From Belliella pelovolcani (GTDB lineage: Bacteria; Bacteroidota; Bacteroidia; Cytophagales; Cyclobacteriaceae): a stretch of 64,000 nt of DNA. The notes beneath the pieces were generated by a model that was not told the origin of the DNA, ran no database searches, and was given only the letters and a program-made list of their open reading frames with translations. Numbering within the stretch: the stretch's first letter is position 1; the number at the start of each line of letters is the position of its first letter. The stretch lies in NCBI RefSeq assembly GCF_900156785.1, contig NZ_FTOP01000002.1, forward strand, positions 248,001-312,000, written 5' to 3'. A program made the position numbers and the translations under genes. Shown in pieces: positions 1 to 8,433 of the stretch.

Positions 1-2
1 TA

Positions 3-218
3 TTTATTTTAGGAGTTGCTCTCCTAAGTTTTGGATCTATAAATCCTGCAATAAGTTCAGATGGAATCAGTCCCTGTACACAGATAGGTAAGTGTGAGTC
101 TAGAGGTGGATATGTTGATGTAGTTAATCCAAGTTCTGGAGGTATGGAAGGTCAAACAGTTCATGTTTGCGGTTTGGCAGAAGGACAAATATGTTGTCAA
201 GATTGTACTCCTCAATAA
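3..218 (+). CDS. C-terminal part of a small Cys-rich exported peptide (5' end outside window)
   Basis: An open frame runs from the window edge to a TAA at 216-218, giving 71 visible residues. A hydrophobic stretch at its beginning (ILGVALLSFG) looks like the end of a signal or leader segment. Six cysteines follow, the last four clustered near the C-terminus (VCG, ICCQDC). The start codon lies outside the window. A strong hairpin follows the stop, which supports a real transcript. In Bacteroidota, short leader-bearing peptides of the NVEALA type often sit just upstream of beta-propeller lipoproteins, and the next gene here is such a lipoprotein. The NVEALA link is by context and general look only; I do not see the NVEALA motif. 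Confidence 0.55.
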   Translation, partial: FILGVALLSFGSINPAISSDGISPCTQIGKCESRGGYVDVVNPSSGGMEGQTVHVCGLAEGQICCQDCTPQ

Positions 219-240
219 ACGTTTAGATGTTATGTATATA

Positions 241-280
241 CTCGTAGAGGCATTTATTTTATATGCTTCTACGAGTTTTA
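241..280 (+). terminator. Hairpin terminator after the Cys-rich peptide gene
   Basis: CTCGTAGA (241-248) pairs with TCTACGAG (268-275), and GCAT (250-253) with ATGC (263-266). A short T-rich run follows. It separates the peptide gene from the lipoprotein gene that begins 38 bp later, so the two are probably separate transcripts. Confidence 0.7.
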
Positions 281-317
281 GTTAATAAAAAAGTCAATAA
301 TTTATTATTTTAGTTGA

Positions 318-1487
318 ATGAAGAATCTAATTTTTGGTATTACAATTATTACTTTCAGTCTGTGCTTTATTTCCTGTAAAAAAAATTCAAGCCAAGTATC
401 CTATGAAGATCAGAAGTCCTTTAGCTTGGTGATAGAAGACTCCATTCTTGTTGAATATTTGGGTGTTTTAGGTGTGATTGATTTTAATAAGGAAAATAAT
501 CGCTACCTCGCCAAAGACTATAATTACGATGGGCAAGTTTTTGTAGTTTTTGATGAACAGGGAACTGTGATCAATACCTTTGATAATAGAATAGCTGGAT
601 CAAATGCTTACAAGGGGAGTTTATATGGCGTCGGATTTCACCTTGATGGCTATATGATAGCTTCAGGAGGAGGTGTATATTACTATAATGAACATTGGGA
701 AGTAGTTGATTTTGTTCCTGATCTGAATACAACAGATACATATTACAATTATTGGCACAAGTTGATGAGAGTGAACGAAAATGGAGGAGACTCTTATTTG
801 TTTTTGTATCGCGGGAATGAAGAAAGTAGGAGTTTGGAAGGAATTGACGTTTATCTAGCTTCTCCAGTTTTTGGGAGGTTTGATGGTGAAATATTTGATC
901 ATGTATTTAAAACTCCCAAAGAGTCTATTTATGTAGATCCAAGATATGATTTCAACCTTTTTGTCAGATGTTTTGCATATAGCAATTATTCAAGGAAGTT
1001 TTATTTTGCATTTGGCAGTGATCCCAATCTTTATAGGTACGATTTGGAAAAAGACCTTATCTATCCTGATACTGTAATCAACATGAACCTTGAATATTAT
1101 GGAATGGAACTTTCCAATTTTGCAGCAGGTAGAAAAGAGGTTTTTGCAGGAGCACTGGATTCTAGGGTAGTAAATCTTCTGGAAGCAGAAGGTAGGGTAT
1201 TCATCGCATACTCAAGTGCTGTTGATCATAAAAAGTTTATAGGAAGAGGATTCTCTTATGACAATAGTCCAGAGTCGATGGAATACATTTCACAGGAAAA
1301 GAAATTTGTATTTACGATTTTTGAAGATGGGCAAAACAAATTAAGAGATGTAGATATAAAAGGCAAACTTGGCATGCCCTGGTATGCTTTTGATAAAAAC
1401 ACCCTACTCTTCAGTCCTTGGATAAGGGATGAGTCGTTGAATGGAGAGGTTTTTTATAAAGTTAAAGTAGTGTTGGATGAGGAATGA
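318..1487 (+). CDS. Beta-propeller-like lipoprotein (6-bladed/TolB-like or DUF4221 type)
   Basis: 389 residues. A short signal peptide ends in the lipobox-like FISC, so the mature protein should be a lipoprotein with the acylated Cys near residue 20. The body is a run of beta-strand-like segments with many aromatic and Gly-Asp turns (for example LYRYDLEKD and QVFVVFDEQGTVINTF), as expected for a propeller. It resembles the Bacteroidota 6-bladed propeller (BF3164-like) and DUF4221 lipoproteins in length and layout, but I cannot decide which family it belongs to. No catalytic motif is visible. Similar genes lie at 16675-17763 and 30016-31146. Function unknown; a cell-surface or periplasmic binding role is inferred. 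Confidence 0.7.
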   Translation: MKNLIFGITIITFSLCFISCKKNSSQVSYEDQKSFSLVIEDSILVEYLGVLGVIDFNKENNRYLAKDYNYDGQVFVVFDEQGTVINTFDNRIAGSNAYKGSLYGVGFHLDGYMIASGGGVYYYNEHWEVVDFVPDLNTTDTYYNYWHKLMRVNENGGDSYLFLYRGNEESRSLEGIDVYLASPVFGRFDGEIFDHVFKTPKESIYVDPRYDFNLFVRCFAYSNYSRKFYFAFGSDPNLYRYDLEKDLIYPDTVINMNLEYYGMELSNFAAGRKEVFAGALDSRVVNLLEAEGRVFIAYSSAVDHKKFIGRGFSYDNSPESMEYISQEKKFVFTIFEDGQNKLRDVDIKGKLGMPWYAFDKNTLLFSPWIRDESLNGEVFYKVKVVLDEE

Positions 1488-1607
1488 ACATGAAATAAAT
1501 CTACCACCCAAACTCCAAAAATCCTTCTAAAAGTAAATCATTACTGCGATTTTCAATATTCTTTTCTATTTTCGCAACATCTCTGCAAGTATTCAGTTTG
1601 AAGATTA

Positions 1608-1979
1608 TTGTATAGCGTGAGTCAATTTAGAAAAATATTACCCCTTTTCAGCCATTTCTGTTTGGCATTGTTGCTAAGTGTTTTAGCCAATGGGGTATTC
1701 TTTTTTCATGCGCACGAACTTGATAATGGGCGTATCATCACCCATGCTCACCCGCTGATTACAGAAGAGCAGCAGGAGCTACCTGATCACGGTCATACGG
1801 AAGAGGAATTGATCTTCTTGGATCTGATTGCCCATGCTGACTATTTTGTTTTTGACTTTGTGTATCAGCTGCCGGTGCTTACCCCACTGATCGCTACTCA
1901 GGACATGTTTGCCTCCGCTGGGGTGGCTGATTATGAGATAGAGTTTGGGTTTGACCACAGAGGCCCGCCAGTAGTTTGA
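1608..1979 (+). CDS. Small His-rich exported protein, probable metal binder
   Basis: Up to 123 residues from a TTG at 1608; a GTG at 1617 is an equally possible start and there is no ATG. The N-terminal hydrophobic segment (CLALLLSVLANGVFFF) looks like a signal peptide or membrane anchor. It is followed at once by His/Glu/Asp clusters (HAHE, THAHP, DHGHTEEE) that look like metal ligands. The gene ends 88 bp before the ATG of a ZnuD-like TonB receptor in the same direction, so the two probably form one operon. A periplasmic zinc (or other divalent metal) chaperone or sensor for that receptor is an inference from composition and position; I do not recognise a named family. Confidence 0.65.
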   Translation: MYSVSQFRKILPLFSHFCLALLLSVLANGVFFFHAHELDNGRIITHAHPLITEEQQELPDHGHTEEELIFLDLIAHADYFVFDFVYQLPVLTPLIATQDMFASAGVADYEIEFGFDHRGPPVV

Positions 1980-2067
1980 TTTTTCTTACTTGATTTTTGC
2001 TGCCGCTCCTCAATGGAGCGAAAGCCTTCTTACTTTATATTCTCACAAAAAATTTATCGTCAATTTT

Positions 2068-4332
2068 ATGCGACTGATTATACTCGTTGCTGCATGTTTC
2101 CTATCATTGGGCGCATGGGCATCTCAAAATATCTCTGTGGATGGCAAAGTCATCGACAAAATCTCCAAACAACCACTACCTGGCGTATCTGTATACATTC
2201 CTGAATTGAGTAGAGGGGTAGTGACCGATTTGGACGGGACTTTTTCCCTAACCTCACTTCCTGAAAGAACCCTGACCGTACAGTTTTCATTTGTGGGTTA
2301 TGGTACCAAAACCCAGACCTTGAGGGTTTCTGATAGAGGGAGTTTGATCATTGAATTGGAAGAGAGCATTTCCAACATCGACGAAGTAGTGATCTCAGGT
2401 GCATACATCATGAGCAAGGAAAGCTCACCCATTGCCATCGAGAAAGTCAGTCGTGATGCGATACTTAAGGTGCCAGCGCCGAGTTTAATGACGACTTTGA
2501 CACGTACACCGGGTGTCAATGAAATCTCGCTGGGTCCTGGCATCAGCAAGCCAGTGATTAGGGGACTTTCATTTAGCAGGGTACTTTCTGTCTATCAGGG
2601 AGGAAGGTTTGAAAACCAACAATGGGGAGCTGACCATGGACTAGGACTATCCGAGACAGGTATCAGCAATATAGAATTGATCAAAGGGCCTGCATCGATC
2701 ATCTATGGCTCTGGGGCTATGGCTGGAGTGGTCAACCTCATAGAGGAGACAGATGCAATAGCTGGTAATATTGAAGGAGATGTCAACCTAAGAGGTTACA
2801 GCAATTCTCTAGGGCTGAGGTCTGAGGCTGGTATAAAAGGCGCTAGCGAGAATGGCTTTGTATGGTCATTGAGAGCAGCAGCGGAATCTCATGCGGATTA
2901 CCTGGATGGGGATGGCAATGCCATTGGTAACTCACGATTCAATACCCAAAATATCAAGACAGGTATCGGAATTAAGAAAAAGTGGGGTGATACCCGATTG
3001 AGGTATACCTATCTCAGACAGCGTCTTGGAATTGTAGAGGAAGATGAAGTGGATGAGTTGGCCACAGGCCGAAATGATAGAGCCATGCAGCTCCCATTCC
3101 AAGATGTGACGGATCATTTTCTCAATTCCGAAACCAATGTATTCATTGGCGAAGACAGGCTGAAAGCGACCTTTGGGCTTCACATGAACAATAGGAAAGA
3201 GATCGAAGAAGACATCAACGAGATTGATCTAGGGTTACGTCAGTCTAATTTCATGTATGATATCAAGTATTTCAAAGAGTTGACTGATGGACTTGAAGCG
3301 ATCGTTGGTGTTCAGGGTTTTTATCTACAAAACACCAACATGCAGGAGGCTGAGGAAATCCTTATTCCGGACGCAACCAAGGATGACCGCTCTGTCTATT
3401 TGCTCTTGAACTACAACAAAGACAAGTGGGTAGCCCAAGGAGGAATTAGGTATGATTACCGAAAAGTAGTGGCCGATGCTAGTGCTCCTAATCTGGTAGA
3501 TTATGGGTTTTTACTTCCTGGAGAGCCAGCAGATAGGACATTGACTAGGACTTTTGATGGGGTAACAGCCAGTGCGGGGACTACTTTTAGACCTAATTCG
3601 GAATGGAGATTCCGATTGAATGTAGCTCAAGGATTCAGAGCCCCTGATTTGGGAGAATTGTTTTCCAATGGGCCACATCCTGGAACCAACCGATTTGAAA
3701 GAGGAAATGCTGATTTTGTCAGAGAACAGAATATTCAATCTGATTTTGGAATCAGGTATAGCAAATCAGACTTTTCAATTTCAGGGGAAGTGTTTTACAA
3801 TCACATAGACAATTACATCTTCTTCTCACCTACTGCGGAGACAAGAGGTGATTTGACGATATGGGAGTTTGAGCAAGCTGATGCGCGCTTATATGGAGGA
3901 GAGATTGAGTTGGATATTCACCCTAGATCGGCTAGATGGATAGCAGGCACTACCTCTTACAGCATGGTGATTGGTCAGCGAAGATCTGATATGAGCTACT
4001 TGCCTTATATTCCAGCGTTCAGATGGAATCAGTCCATTGATTTTAAATTGAATGATATCGGGGTATTATCAAAGCCATACATCAGCTTGACCGGATCTTT
4101 TGTGTTTGACCAAAATAGGGCAGCACCACTTGAGGAGGAGACTCCCGGATATTACTTGCTTGGTTTGAATCTAGGCAGTCAGGTGATGGTAGGAGGCAAG
4201 CCTTTGGATGTCTATGTAAGTGGAACCAATATGCTCAACAAGACTTACCTAGATCACCTTTCCCTATTTAGACCATTTGGTGTCAATCAGATGGGTAGAA
4301 ATGTTGCTTTGAATGTAAGGATTCCGTTTTGA
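2068..4332 (+). CDS. TonB-dependent outer-membrane receptor, ZnuD-like, with carboxypeptidase-regulatory-like N-terminal domain
   Basis: About 754 residues from the ATG at 2068. The open frame extends up to a TTG at 1990, but only the later start gives a proper signal peptide (MRLIILVAACFLSLGAWASQ). Order of parts: signal peptide; a carboxypeptidase-regulatory-like beta domain (GKVIDKISKQPLPGVSVYIP) of about 90 residues, common in Bacteroidota receptors; a plug domain with the typical IELIKGPASIIYGSGAMAGVVN segment; a 22-strand barrel ending in aromatic Phe. The C-terminus (TYLDHLSLFRPFGVNQMGRN) resembles the ZnuD zinc-receptor family. With the His-rich protein upstream, uptake of a divalent metal, most likely zinc, is inferred. 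Confidence is high for a TonB receptor and moderate for the substrate. Confidence 0.9.
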   Translation: MRLIILVAACFLSLGAWASQNISVDGKVIDKISKQPLPGVSVYIPELSRGVVTDLDGTFSLTSLPERTLTVQFSFVGYGTKTQTLRVSDRGSLIIELEESISNIDEVVISGAYIMSKESSPIAIEKVSRDAILKVPAPSLMTTLTRTPGVNEISLGPGISKPVIRGLSFSRVLSVYQGGRFENQQWGADHGLGLSETGISNIELIKGPASIIYGSGAMAGVVNLIEETDAIAGNIEGDVNLRGYSNSLGLRSEAGIKGASENGFVWSLRAAAESHADYLDGDGNAIGNSRFNTQNIKTGIGIKKKWGDTRLRYTYLRQRLGIVEEDEVDELATGRNDRAMQLPFQDVTDHFLNSETNVFIGEDRLKATFGLHMNNRKEIEEDINEIDLGLRQSNFMYDIKYFKELTDGLEAIVGVQGFYLQNTNMQEAEEILIPDATKDDRSVYLLLNYNKDKWVAQGGIRYDYRKVVADASAPNLVDYGFLLPGEPADRTLTRTFDGVTASAGTTFRPNSEWRFRLNVAQGFRAPDLGELFSNGPHPGTNRFERGNADFVREQNIQSDFGIRYSKSDFSISGEVFYNHIDNYIFFSPTAETRGDLTIWEFEQADARLYGGEIELDIHPRSARWIAGTTSYSMVIGQRRSDMSYLPYIPAFRWNQSIDFKLNDIGVLSKPYISLTGSFVFDQNRAAPLEEETPGYYLLGLNLGSQVMVGGKPLDVYVSGTNMLNKTYLDHLSLFRPFGVNQMGRNVALNVRIPF

Positions 4333-4382
4333 GAAGCGAGACTTGAGATATGAGATTTAAGACCTTCGTGTCATGTCATTCA

Positions 4383-4473
4383 TTAACCCCAATGGGGTTA
4401 AACTTTAAATAGCCCCGGGTCGCAACCCGGGGAATAATGATTATACAGGAGACAACAACCCCGAAGTGGGTTG
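4383..4473. repeat. REP-like cluster of three short palindromes
   Basis: Three hairpins follow one another in the gap between convergent genes: TTAACCCC-aat-GGGGTTAA (4383-4401), CCCCGGGT-cgca-ACCCGGGG (4413-4432) and CAACCC-cgaagt-GGGTTG (4456-4473). They are much more GC-rich than their surroundings. Arrays of this kind are typical of dispersed REP elements mobilised by RAYT (IS200-like) transposases. The rest of the gap (4474-4698) shows no gene. I cannot count genome copies from one window. Confidence 0.6.
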
Positions 4474-4698
4474 AACTACTTTAATCAATAGGAAAAAGTG
4501 TTAAGTATTTTTAGGACAAGACAAAGAAAAACCCTTAAGATTAATAGGAGTAGATTGTGAACTATGCTGCGCGAAATATATAGAAATAAGCCTACAGCGA
4601 TGTATTTATACCTTCGTTCCTAGCTCGAATAGTATAAAAAATAACCAGTAATTCAAGGATGTGAAAAATACTGGCTCAAAAGAGTAAATGAAGAAACC

Positions 4699-4733
4699 AA
4701 TAACCCTCCAAACTAATTATTTGGAGGGTTATT
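4699..4733 (-). terminator. Perfect 14-bp hairpin containing the ATPase stop codon
   Basis: AATAACCCTCCAAA (4699-4712) and TTTGGAGGGTTATT (4720-4733) are perfect complements around a 7-nt loop that holds the stop codon of the minus-strand ATPase gene. The T-run on the minus strand after the stem is weak, so it may act as a terminator or as an mRNA 3'-end stabiliser. Confidence 0.6.
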
Positions 4734-5882
4734 TGGTTTTAGAGTTTGGATAAACTCCCAAAGTCCCATTACCAAGATATTTTTTTCTAGAGGATAGCTT
4801 TCTTTTCCCCGATAGATTAGAATTCCTTTTTCAGCTTGGGTATCCTCTAGACTTATCCGGAAACCTTTTCCGACTTTAGGTGAGAGGGTATTTTTGATTT
4901 CAATGGCGAATTTTACTTGTCCAGAATTTACAAGAATCAAATCGCATTCTGCACCTTGATGGGTTCGGTAAAAGTAATATTCATATCTTTTTCCTAAAGC
5001 ATTACAAATTTGTTCGATTACAAATCCTTCCCAAGAGTGACCTACTAATAATTGATTAATAAGGTCTTCATAAGTCCCAATCCCTGCTAAGCTATGCAAA
5101 ATTCCAGAATCTCTGATGTAGACTTTTGGTGAGGCCACCAATCGCTTTTTGACATTAGGAAAATAAGGGTGTAGTAATCGTACCATAAATGAACCCTTTA
5201 GAAACTCGAGGTATTTGTTCACAGAAGGACGAGAAATTCCAAGAGCTTTTGCAAAATTTTCAGAAACCAACAAACCACCCTGCGCGTGAGCAAGCATTCT
5301 CCAAAAGCGCTCTACCAAATATGGGTCGGTATTAAGTCCCAATAACCCTAGATCTCTCTCGATATAGGTTTTGATAAAATTTTCTCTCCAAAGTTGGCTA
5401 GCTCTTTCTGAATTGGCTAAAAATGAAAGCGGAAAACCTCCTCTGATCCATAATTGATCTAAATTTTCTTCTTCTATTTCTGCTATGTGAAATGGCGTAA
5501 GCTCTAAATAGCCTATCCTCCCTGCAAGAGAATCTGCTGAACTTCTAATCAATTCGGGAGAGGCAGAACCAAGAATAATGAACCTTCCTGCCTCTCTTTT
5601 TTCATCAATGAGACTTCTAAGTTCAGTGAATAGCTCAGGCATCATTTGAATCTCATCCAAAATGATTGTTTTATCTACATGCGCTTTAAGAAATAATTCA
5701 GCATCATTGAGTTTAGCTCTATCACTTGCTTTTTCAAGATCAAGGTATATTCTTTCTTTGTTTAGATTGATATTTTTGACCAAGGTGGTTTTACCTACCT
5801 GCCTTGGGCCTATGATTCCCACGGCTGGGAAAAGCGCTAAATATTCCTCGAGCAGTGTCCATATGTGTCGATTTTTTACCAT
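4713..5882 (-). CDS. AAA-family ATPase with DUF4143 C-terminal domain
   Basis: 389 residues. Walker A is GPRQVGKTTL near residue 25 and Walker B is IILDEIQ near residue 75; both belong to the AAA_14 domain. The second half carries the DUF4143 features (GISRPSVNKYLEFLKGSF, a winged-helix-like stretch, and AECDLILVNSG...FAIEIKN, which looks like a PD-(D/E)xK nuclease-like core). These stand-alone ATPases are widespread, variable between strains and functionally uncharacterised; links to mobile elements or defence have been suggested but I cannot show either here. The ATG at 5880-5882 lies inside one arm of a duplicated inverted repeat, which suggests autoregulation. Convergent with the TonB receptor. 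Confidence 0.85.
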   Translation of the reverse strand: MVKNRHIWTLLEEYLALFPAVGIIGPRQVGKTTLVKNINLNKERIYLDLEKASDRAKLNDAELFLKAHVDKTIILDEIQMMPELFTELRSLIDEKREAGRFIILGSASPELIRSSADSLAGRIGYLELTPFHIAEIEEENLDQLWIRGGFPLSFLANSERASQLWRENFIKTYIERDLGLLGLNTDPYLVERFWRMLAHAQGGLLVSENFAKALGISRPSVNKYLEFLKGSFMVRLLHPYFPNVKKRLVASPKVYIRDSGILHSLAGIGTYEDLINQLLVGHSWEGFVIEQICNALGKRYEYYFYRTHQGAECDLILVNSGQVKFAIEIKNTLSPKVGKGFRISLEDTQAEKGILIYRGKESYPLEKNILVMGLWEFIQTLKPNNPPNN

Positions 5883-5994
5883 GAAAAATGAAACTTTAAC
5901 TTACGAATTTCATGGTAAAAGTATGAAATTATTAATAGACAAGAAATAATTTACCATGAAAAACGTAATTTTGACTTACGATTTTCATGGTAAA
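5875..5994. promoter_or_regulatory. Duplicated inverted-repeat operator candidate at the ATPase start
   Basis: TTTACCATGAAA and TTTCATGGTAAA occur as an inverted pair twice: 5875-5886/5908-5919 and 5950-5961/5983-5994. Both pairs have a spacer of exactly 21 bp and share CTTACGA inside it. The copies are 75 bp apart. The first copy covers the ATPase start codon. Two equal dimer-type sites over a promoter and start are what a repressor operator looks like. The binding protein is unknown; the ATPase's own winged-helix-like region is one candidate (inference). Confidence 0.6.
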
Positions 5995-6036
5995 AAGAAA
6001 TTTATTAGCACCAATTCACCTCTTGGAGAAATCTTT

Positions 6037-6183
6037 TTAACCAATTTTTATCCTCACAAAACCCATTTCATCTTCTAGGTTTTCAAACAGCCAAATAACA
6101 CCATTTTTAACGAAGTAAGATCCGGTATCTATTAATTTCGACTAATATCCACCTGTATCAAAATTTTTAACAACTGTAAATAG
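6037..6183 (-). pseudogene. Decayed 3' end of a DUF4221 lipoprotein gene
   Basis: Read on the minus strand, this region ends in SYFVKNGVIWLFENLEDEM, then GFVRIKIG and a stop at 6037-6039. That matches the C-terminus of the intact DUF4221 protein at 30016-31146 (KYFVKDGKLWVFANLDDEM, then GFVRVSLGN) almost residue for residue. Upstream, FTVVKNFDTGGY also lines up with its FLTVFDDDFNLVLEG, but a TAG interrupts the frame between the two parts, and another stop follows further upstream. No start or signal peptide remains. It is a gene remnant sitting between the ATPase operator and the glyA promoter, perhaps cut off when the ATPase gene arrived. Confidence 0.8.
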
Positions 6184-6241
6184 TTTCACTGATCATTCAT
6201 CTTGTGAAACACTTCCGTGGCTCACATAAGTATATATTGAA

Positions 6242-6272
6242 TTGGATTATCCATTGATTAAAACTAATTTTG
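6242..6272 (+). promoter_or_regulatory. glyA promoter, Bacteroidota sigma-A type
   Basis: TTG at 6242-6244 and TAATTTTG at 6265-6272, 20 bp apart, fit the Bacteroidota -33/-7 pattern. Transcription would begin near 6279, leaving a leader of about 18 nt before the glyA ATG at 6297. Confidence 0.6.
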
Positions 6273-6296
6273 GGCAACCTATTAAAAATCATATCC

Positions 6297-7565
6297 ATGA
6301 AAAGAGATCAGGCAATCTTTGACCTCATTGCAAAAGAAGAAAACCGTCAGAAGACGGGTATTGAATTGATCGCATCTGAAAACTTCACCAGCAAGCAGGT
6401 GATGGAAGCGGCAGGAAGTGTGTTGACCAACAAATACGCAGAGGGTCTTCCCAACAAGCGGTATTATGGTGGCTGTGAAGTAGTAGATCAGATTGAGCAA
6501 TTGGCCATAGATCGTGCCAAGGAACTTTTCGGAGCGACCTGGGCCAACGTGCAGCCTCACTCTGGTGCCCAAGCCAATGCAGCTGTATTTTTGGCAGTAT
6601 TGAATGCAGGAGATTCCATTTTGGGTTTTGATTTGGCACATGGAGGACATTTGACGCATGGTTCGCCAGTGAATTTTTCTGGAAAATTATACAAGCCACA
6701 TTTCTACGGTGTAGAAGAAGAGACAGGCTTGATTGATTATGATAAAGTAGAGACAACAGCGCTTGAAGTGAAGCCTAAGTTATTGATCTGTGGTGCTTCA
6801 GCATACAGTAGAGACTGGGATTATGAGCGCTTGAGAGACATCGCTGACCAAGTGGGGGCAATACTTTTGGCTGATATCTCGCATCCTTCTGGCTTGATCG
6901 CAAGAGGCTTGCTCAATGATCCATTAGAATATTGTCATATCGTGACTACGACTACGCACAAGACCTTGAGAGGTCCAAGAGGTGGATTGATCTTGATGAG
7001 AGAAGATTTTGATAATCCATTTGGGATCAAGACGCCTAAGGGTGAGTTGAGAAAAATGTCTTCTCTACTAGATTCAGGTGTATTTCCAGGTACTCAAGGT
7101 GGTCCATTGGAGCATATCATCGCGGCCAAAGCAGTGGCTTTTCAAGAAGCACTCTCTGATGAATATATGGAGTATGTCGTGCAGGTAAAGAAAAATGCAG
7201 CTGTGATGGCTGATGAATTTGTCAAGTTAGGCTACAAGATTATTTCTGGAGGTACAGATAATCACCTGATGTTGATCGACCTTGGCAATAAAGAGCTTAC
7301 AGGAAAAATAGCGGAAGAGACCTTAGGCAAAGTAGATATCACGATCAATAAAAACATGGTGCCTTTTGACAAGCGTTCTCCATTTGTGACTTCTGGTATG
7401 CGTGTAGGTACAGCAGCTGTGACTACGAGAGGACTAAAAGAATCAGATATGATCCGTATCGTATCATTGATTGACAATGCACTGACCAATCACGACAATG
7501 ATGTAGCATTAGCTAAGATTAAGTCAGAAGTCAATGAGTGGATGGTTCAATTCCCATTATATTAA
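6297..7565 (+). CDS. glyA: Serine hydroxymethyltransferase
   Basis: 422 residues from the ATG at 6297, normal for the family. A TTG at 6270 would add nine residues but falls inside the promoter, so I reject it. It is a PLP enzyme that interconverts serine and glycine with tetrahydrofolate and feeds one-carbon metabolism. Visible hallmarks: [10 protein letters not shown] near the N-terminus, the [15 protein letters not shown] substrate region, and the PLP lysine in [14 protein letters not shown] at about residue 222. Followed by tatC after 15 bp and rpiB, all in the same direction, so probably co-transcribed. Confidence 0.97.
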   Translation: MKRDQAIFDLIAKEENRQKTGIELIASENFTSKQVMEAAGSVLTNKYAEGLPNKRYYGGCEVVDQIEQLAIDRAKELFGATWANVQPHSGAQANAAVFLAVLNAGDSILGFDLAHGGHLTHGSPVNFSGKLYKPHFYGVEEETGLIDYDKVETTALEVKPKLLICGASAYSRDWDYERLRDIADQVGAILLADISHPSGLIARGLLNDPLEYCHIVTTTTHKTLRGPRGGLILMREDFDNPFGIKTPKGELRKMSSLLDSGVFPGTQGGPLEHIIAAKAVAFQEALSDEYMEYVVQVKKNAAVMADEFVKLGYKIISGGTDNHLMLIDLGNKELTGKIAEETLGKVDITINKNMVPFDKRSPFVTSGMRVGTAAVTTRGLKESDMIRIVSLIDNALTNHDNDVALAKIKSEVNEWMVQFPLY

Positions 7566-7580
7566 TTACCCAAATTTCAA

Positions 7581-8429
7581 GTGGCATTAGATCAGTATAG
7601 AGACGAGGAGGAAGACGAAGGCATGTCCTTTTTGGATCATTTGGAGCAATTGCGTTGGCACTTGCTCAGATCCGTCGCGGCAGTTTTGATTTTCACAGTG
7701 GCAGCATTTCTTGCCAAGAGCATTGTATTTGGAAAAGTAATCCTAGGCCCGTCCAAGGTTTCTTTTGTGACCTATCAAGTGCTCTGCAAGATCTCAGACG
7801 CACTCAATATTCCAGCGCTCTGTATCGATACGCTTCCTTTCACTATCCAAAGCCGTCAGATGACGGGACAGTTTTCCATGCACATCACCTCAAGTTTGGT
7901 AGTGGGCTTGATAGTGGCATTTCCCTATCTGTTTTGGGAAATCTGGAGGTTCATCAGTCCAGGGCTATATAGTAAGGAGCGTCAAGCTGCACGAGGGGCA
8001 GTGTTCTTTGTAAGTTTGCTTTTCTTCATGGGTGCTGGCTTTGGTTATTTTATCCTTTCACCTCTGTCGATCAACTTCCTAGCTAATTATCAGCTAGACC
8101 CTTCCATACTCAACGAATTTGATATCACTTCTTATGTGACTACAGTGGTCATGTTGGTATTGGCTTCTGCATTGATGTTTCAGTTGCCAGTAGTGATTTA
8201 TTTCTTGTCGATGTCTGGACTGGTTTCTGCAGCCATGCTCAGGTCATATAGAAGACATTCGATCGTGGTGATATTGGTGATTTCAGCGATCATTACCCCA
8301 CCAGACGTGATCAGTCAGATCATCATCGCGATGCCGATCATGGTGCTCTATGAGACTGGAATCATGATTGCCAAGAGATTGGAAAAGAAAAGAGCATTAG
8401 AAGAACAAAAACTCAGCGAAAATCAATAA
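7581..8429 (+). CDS. tatC: Sec-independent protein translocase subunit TatC
   Basis: 282 residues, GTG start at 7581; an ATG at 7623 (MSFLDHLEQLRWHLLRS) is a possible alternative and matches the usual TatC beginning. Six hydrophobic segments are visible, with the family signature FLDHLEQLR at the N-terminus and the conserved FWEIWRFISPGLYSKER loop after the second segment. It is the core receptor of the twin-arginine translocon, exporting folded proteins across the inner membrane. No tatA/tatB lies in this window. Sits between glyA and rpiB. Confidence 0.96.
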   Translation: MALDQYRDEEEDEGMSFLDHLEQLRWHLLRSVAAVLIFTVAAFLAKSIVFGKVILGPSKVSFVTYQVLCKISDALNIPALCIDTLPFTIQSRQMTGQFSMHITSSLVVGLIVAFPYLFWEIWRFISPGLYSKERQAARGAVFFVSLLFFMGAGFGYFILSPLSINFLANYQLDPSILNEFDITSYVTTVVMLVLASALMFQLPVVIYFLSMSGLVSAAMLRSYRRHSIVVILVISAIITPPDVISQIIIAMPIMVLYETGIMIAKRLEKKRALEEQKLSENQ

Positions 8430-8433
8430 TAAC

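Noticed and set aside
5662-5949. Plus-strand frame running from the ATPase gene through the palindromes
   Set aside because: It is mostly antisense to the ATPase coding region and has no domain of its own.
6270-6296. TTG start of glyA nine codons upstream
   Set aside because: It overlaps the -7 promoter box and would precede transcription; the ATG at 6297 gives the normal family N-terminus.
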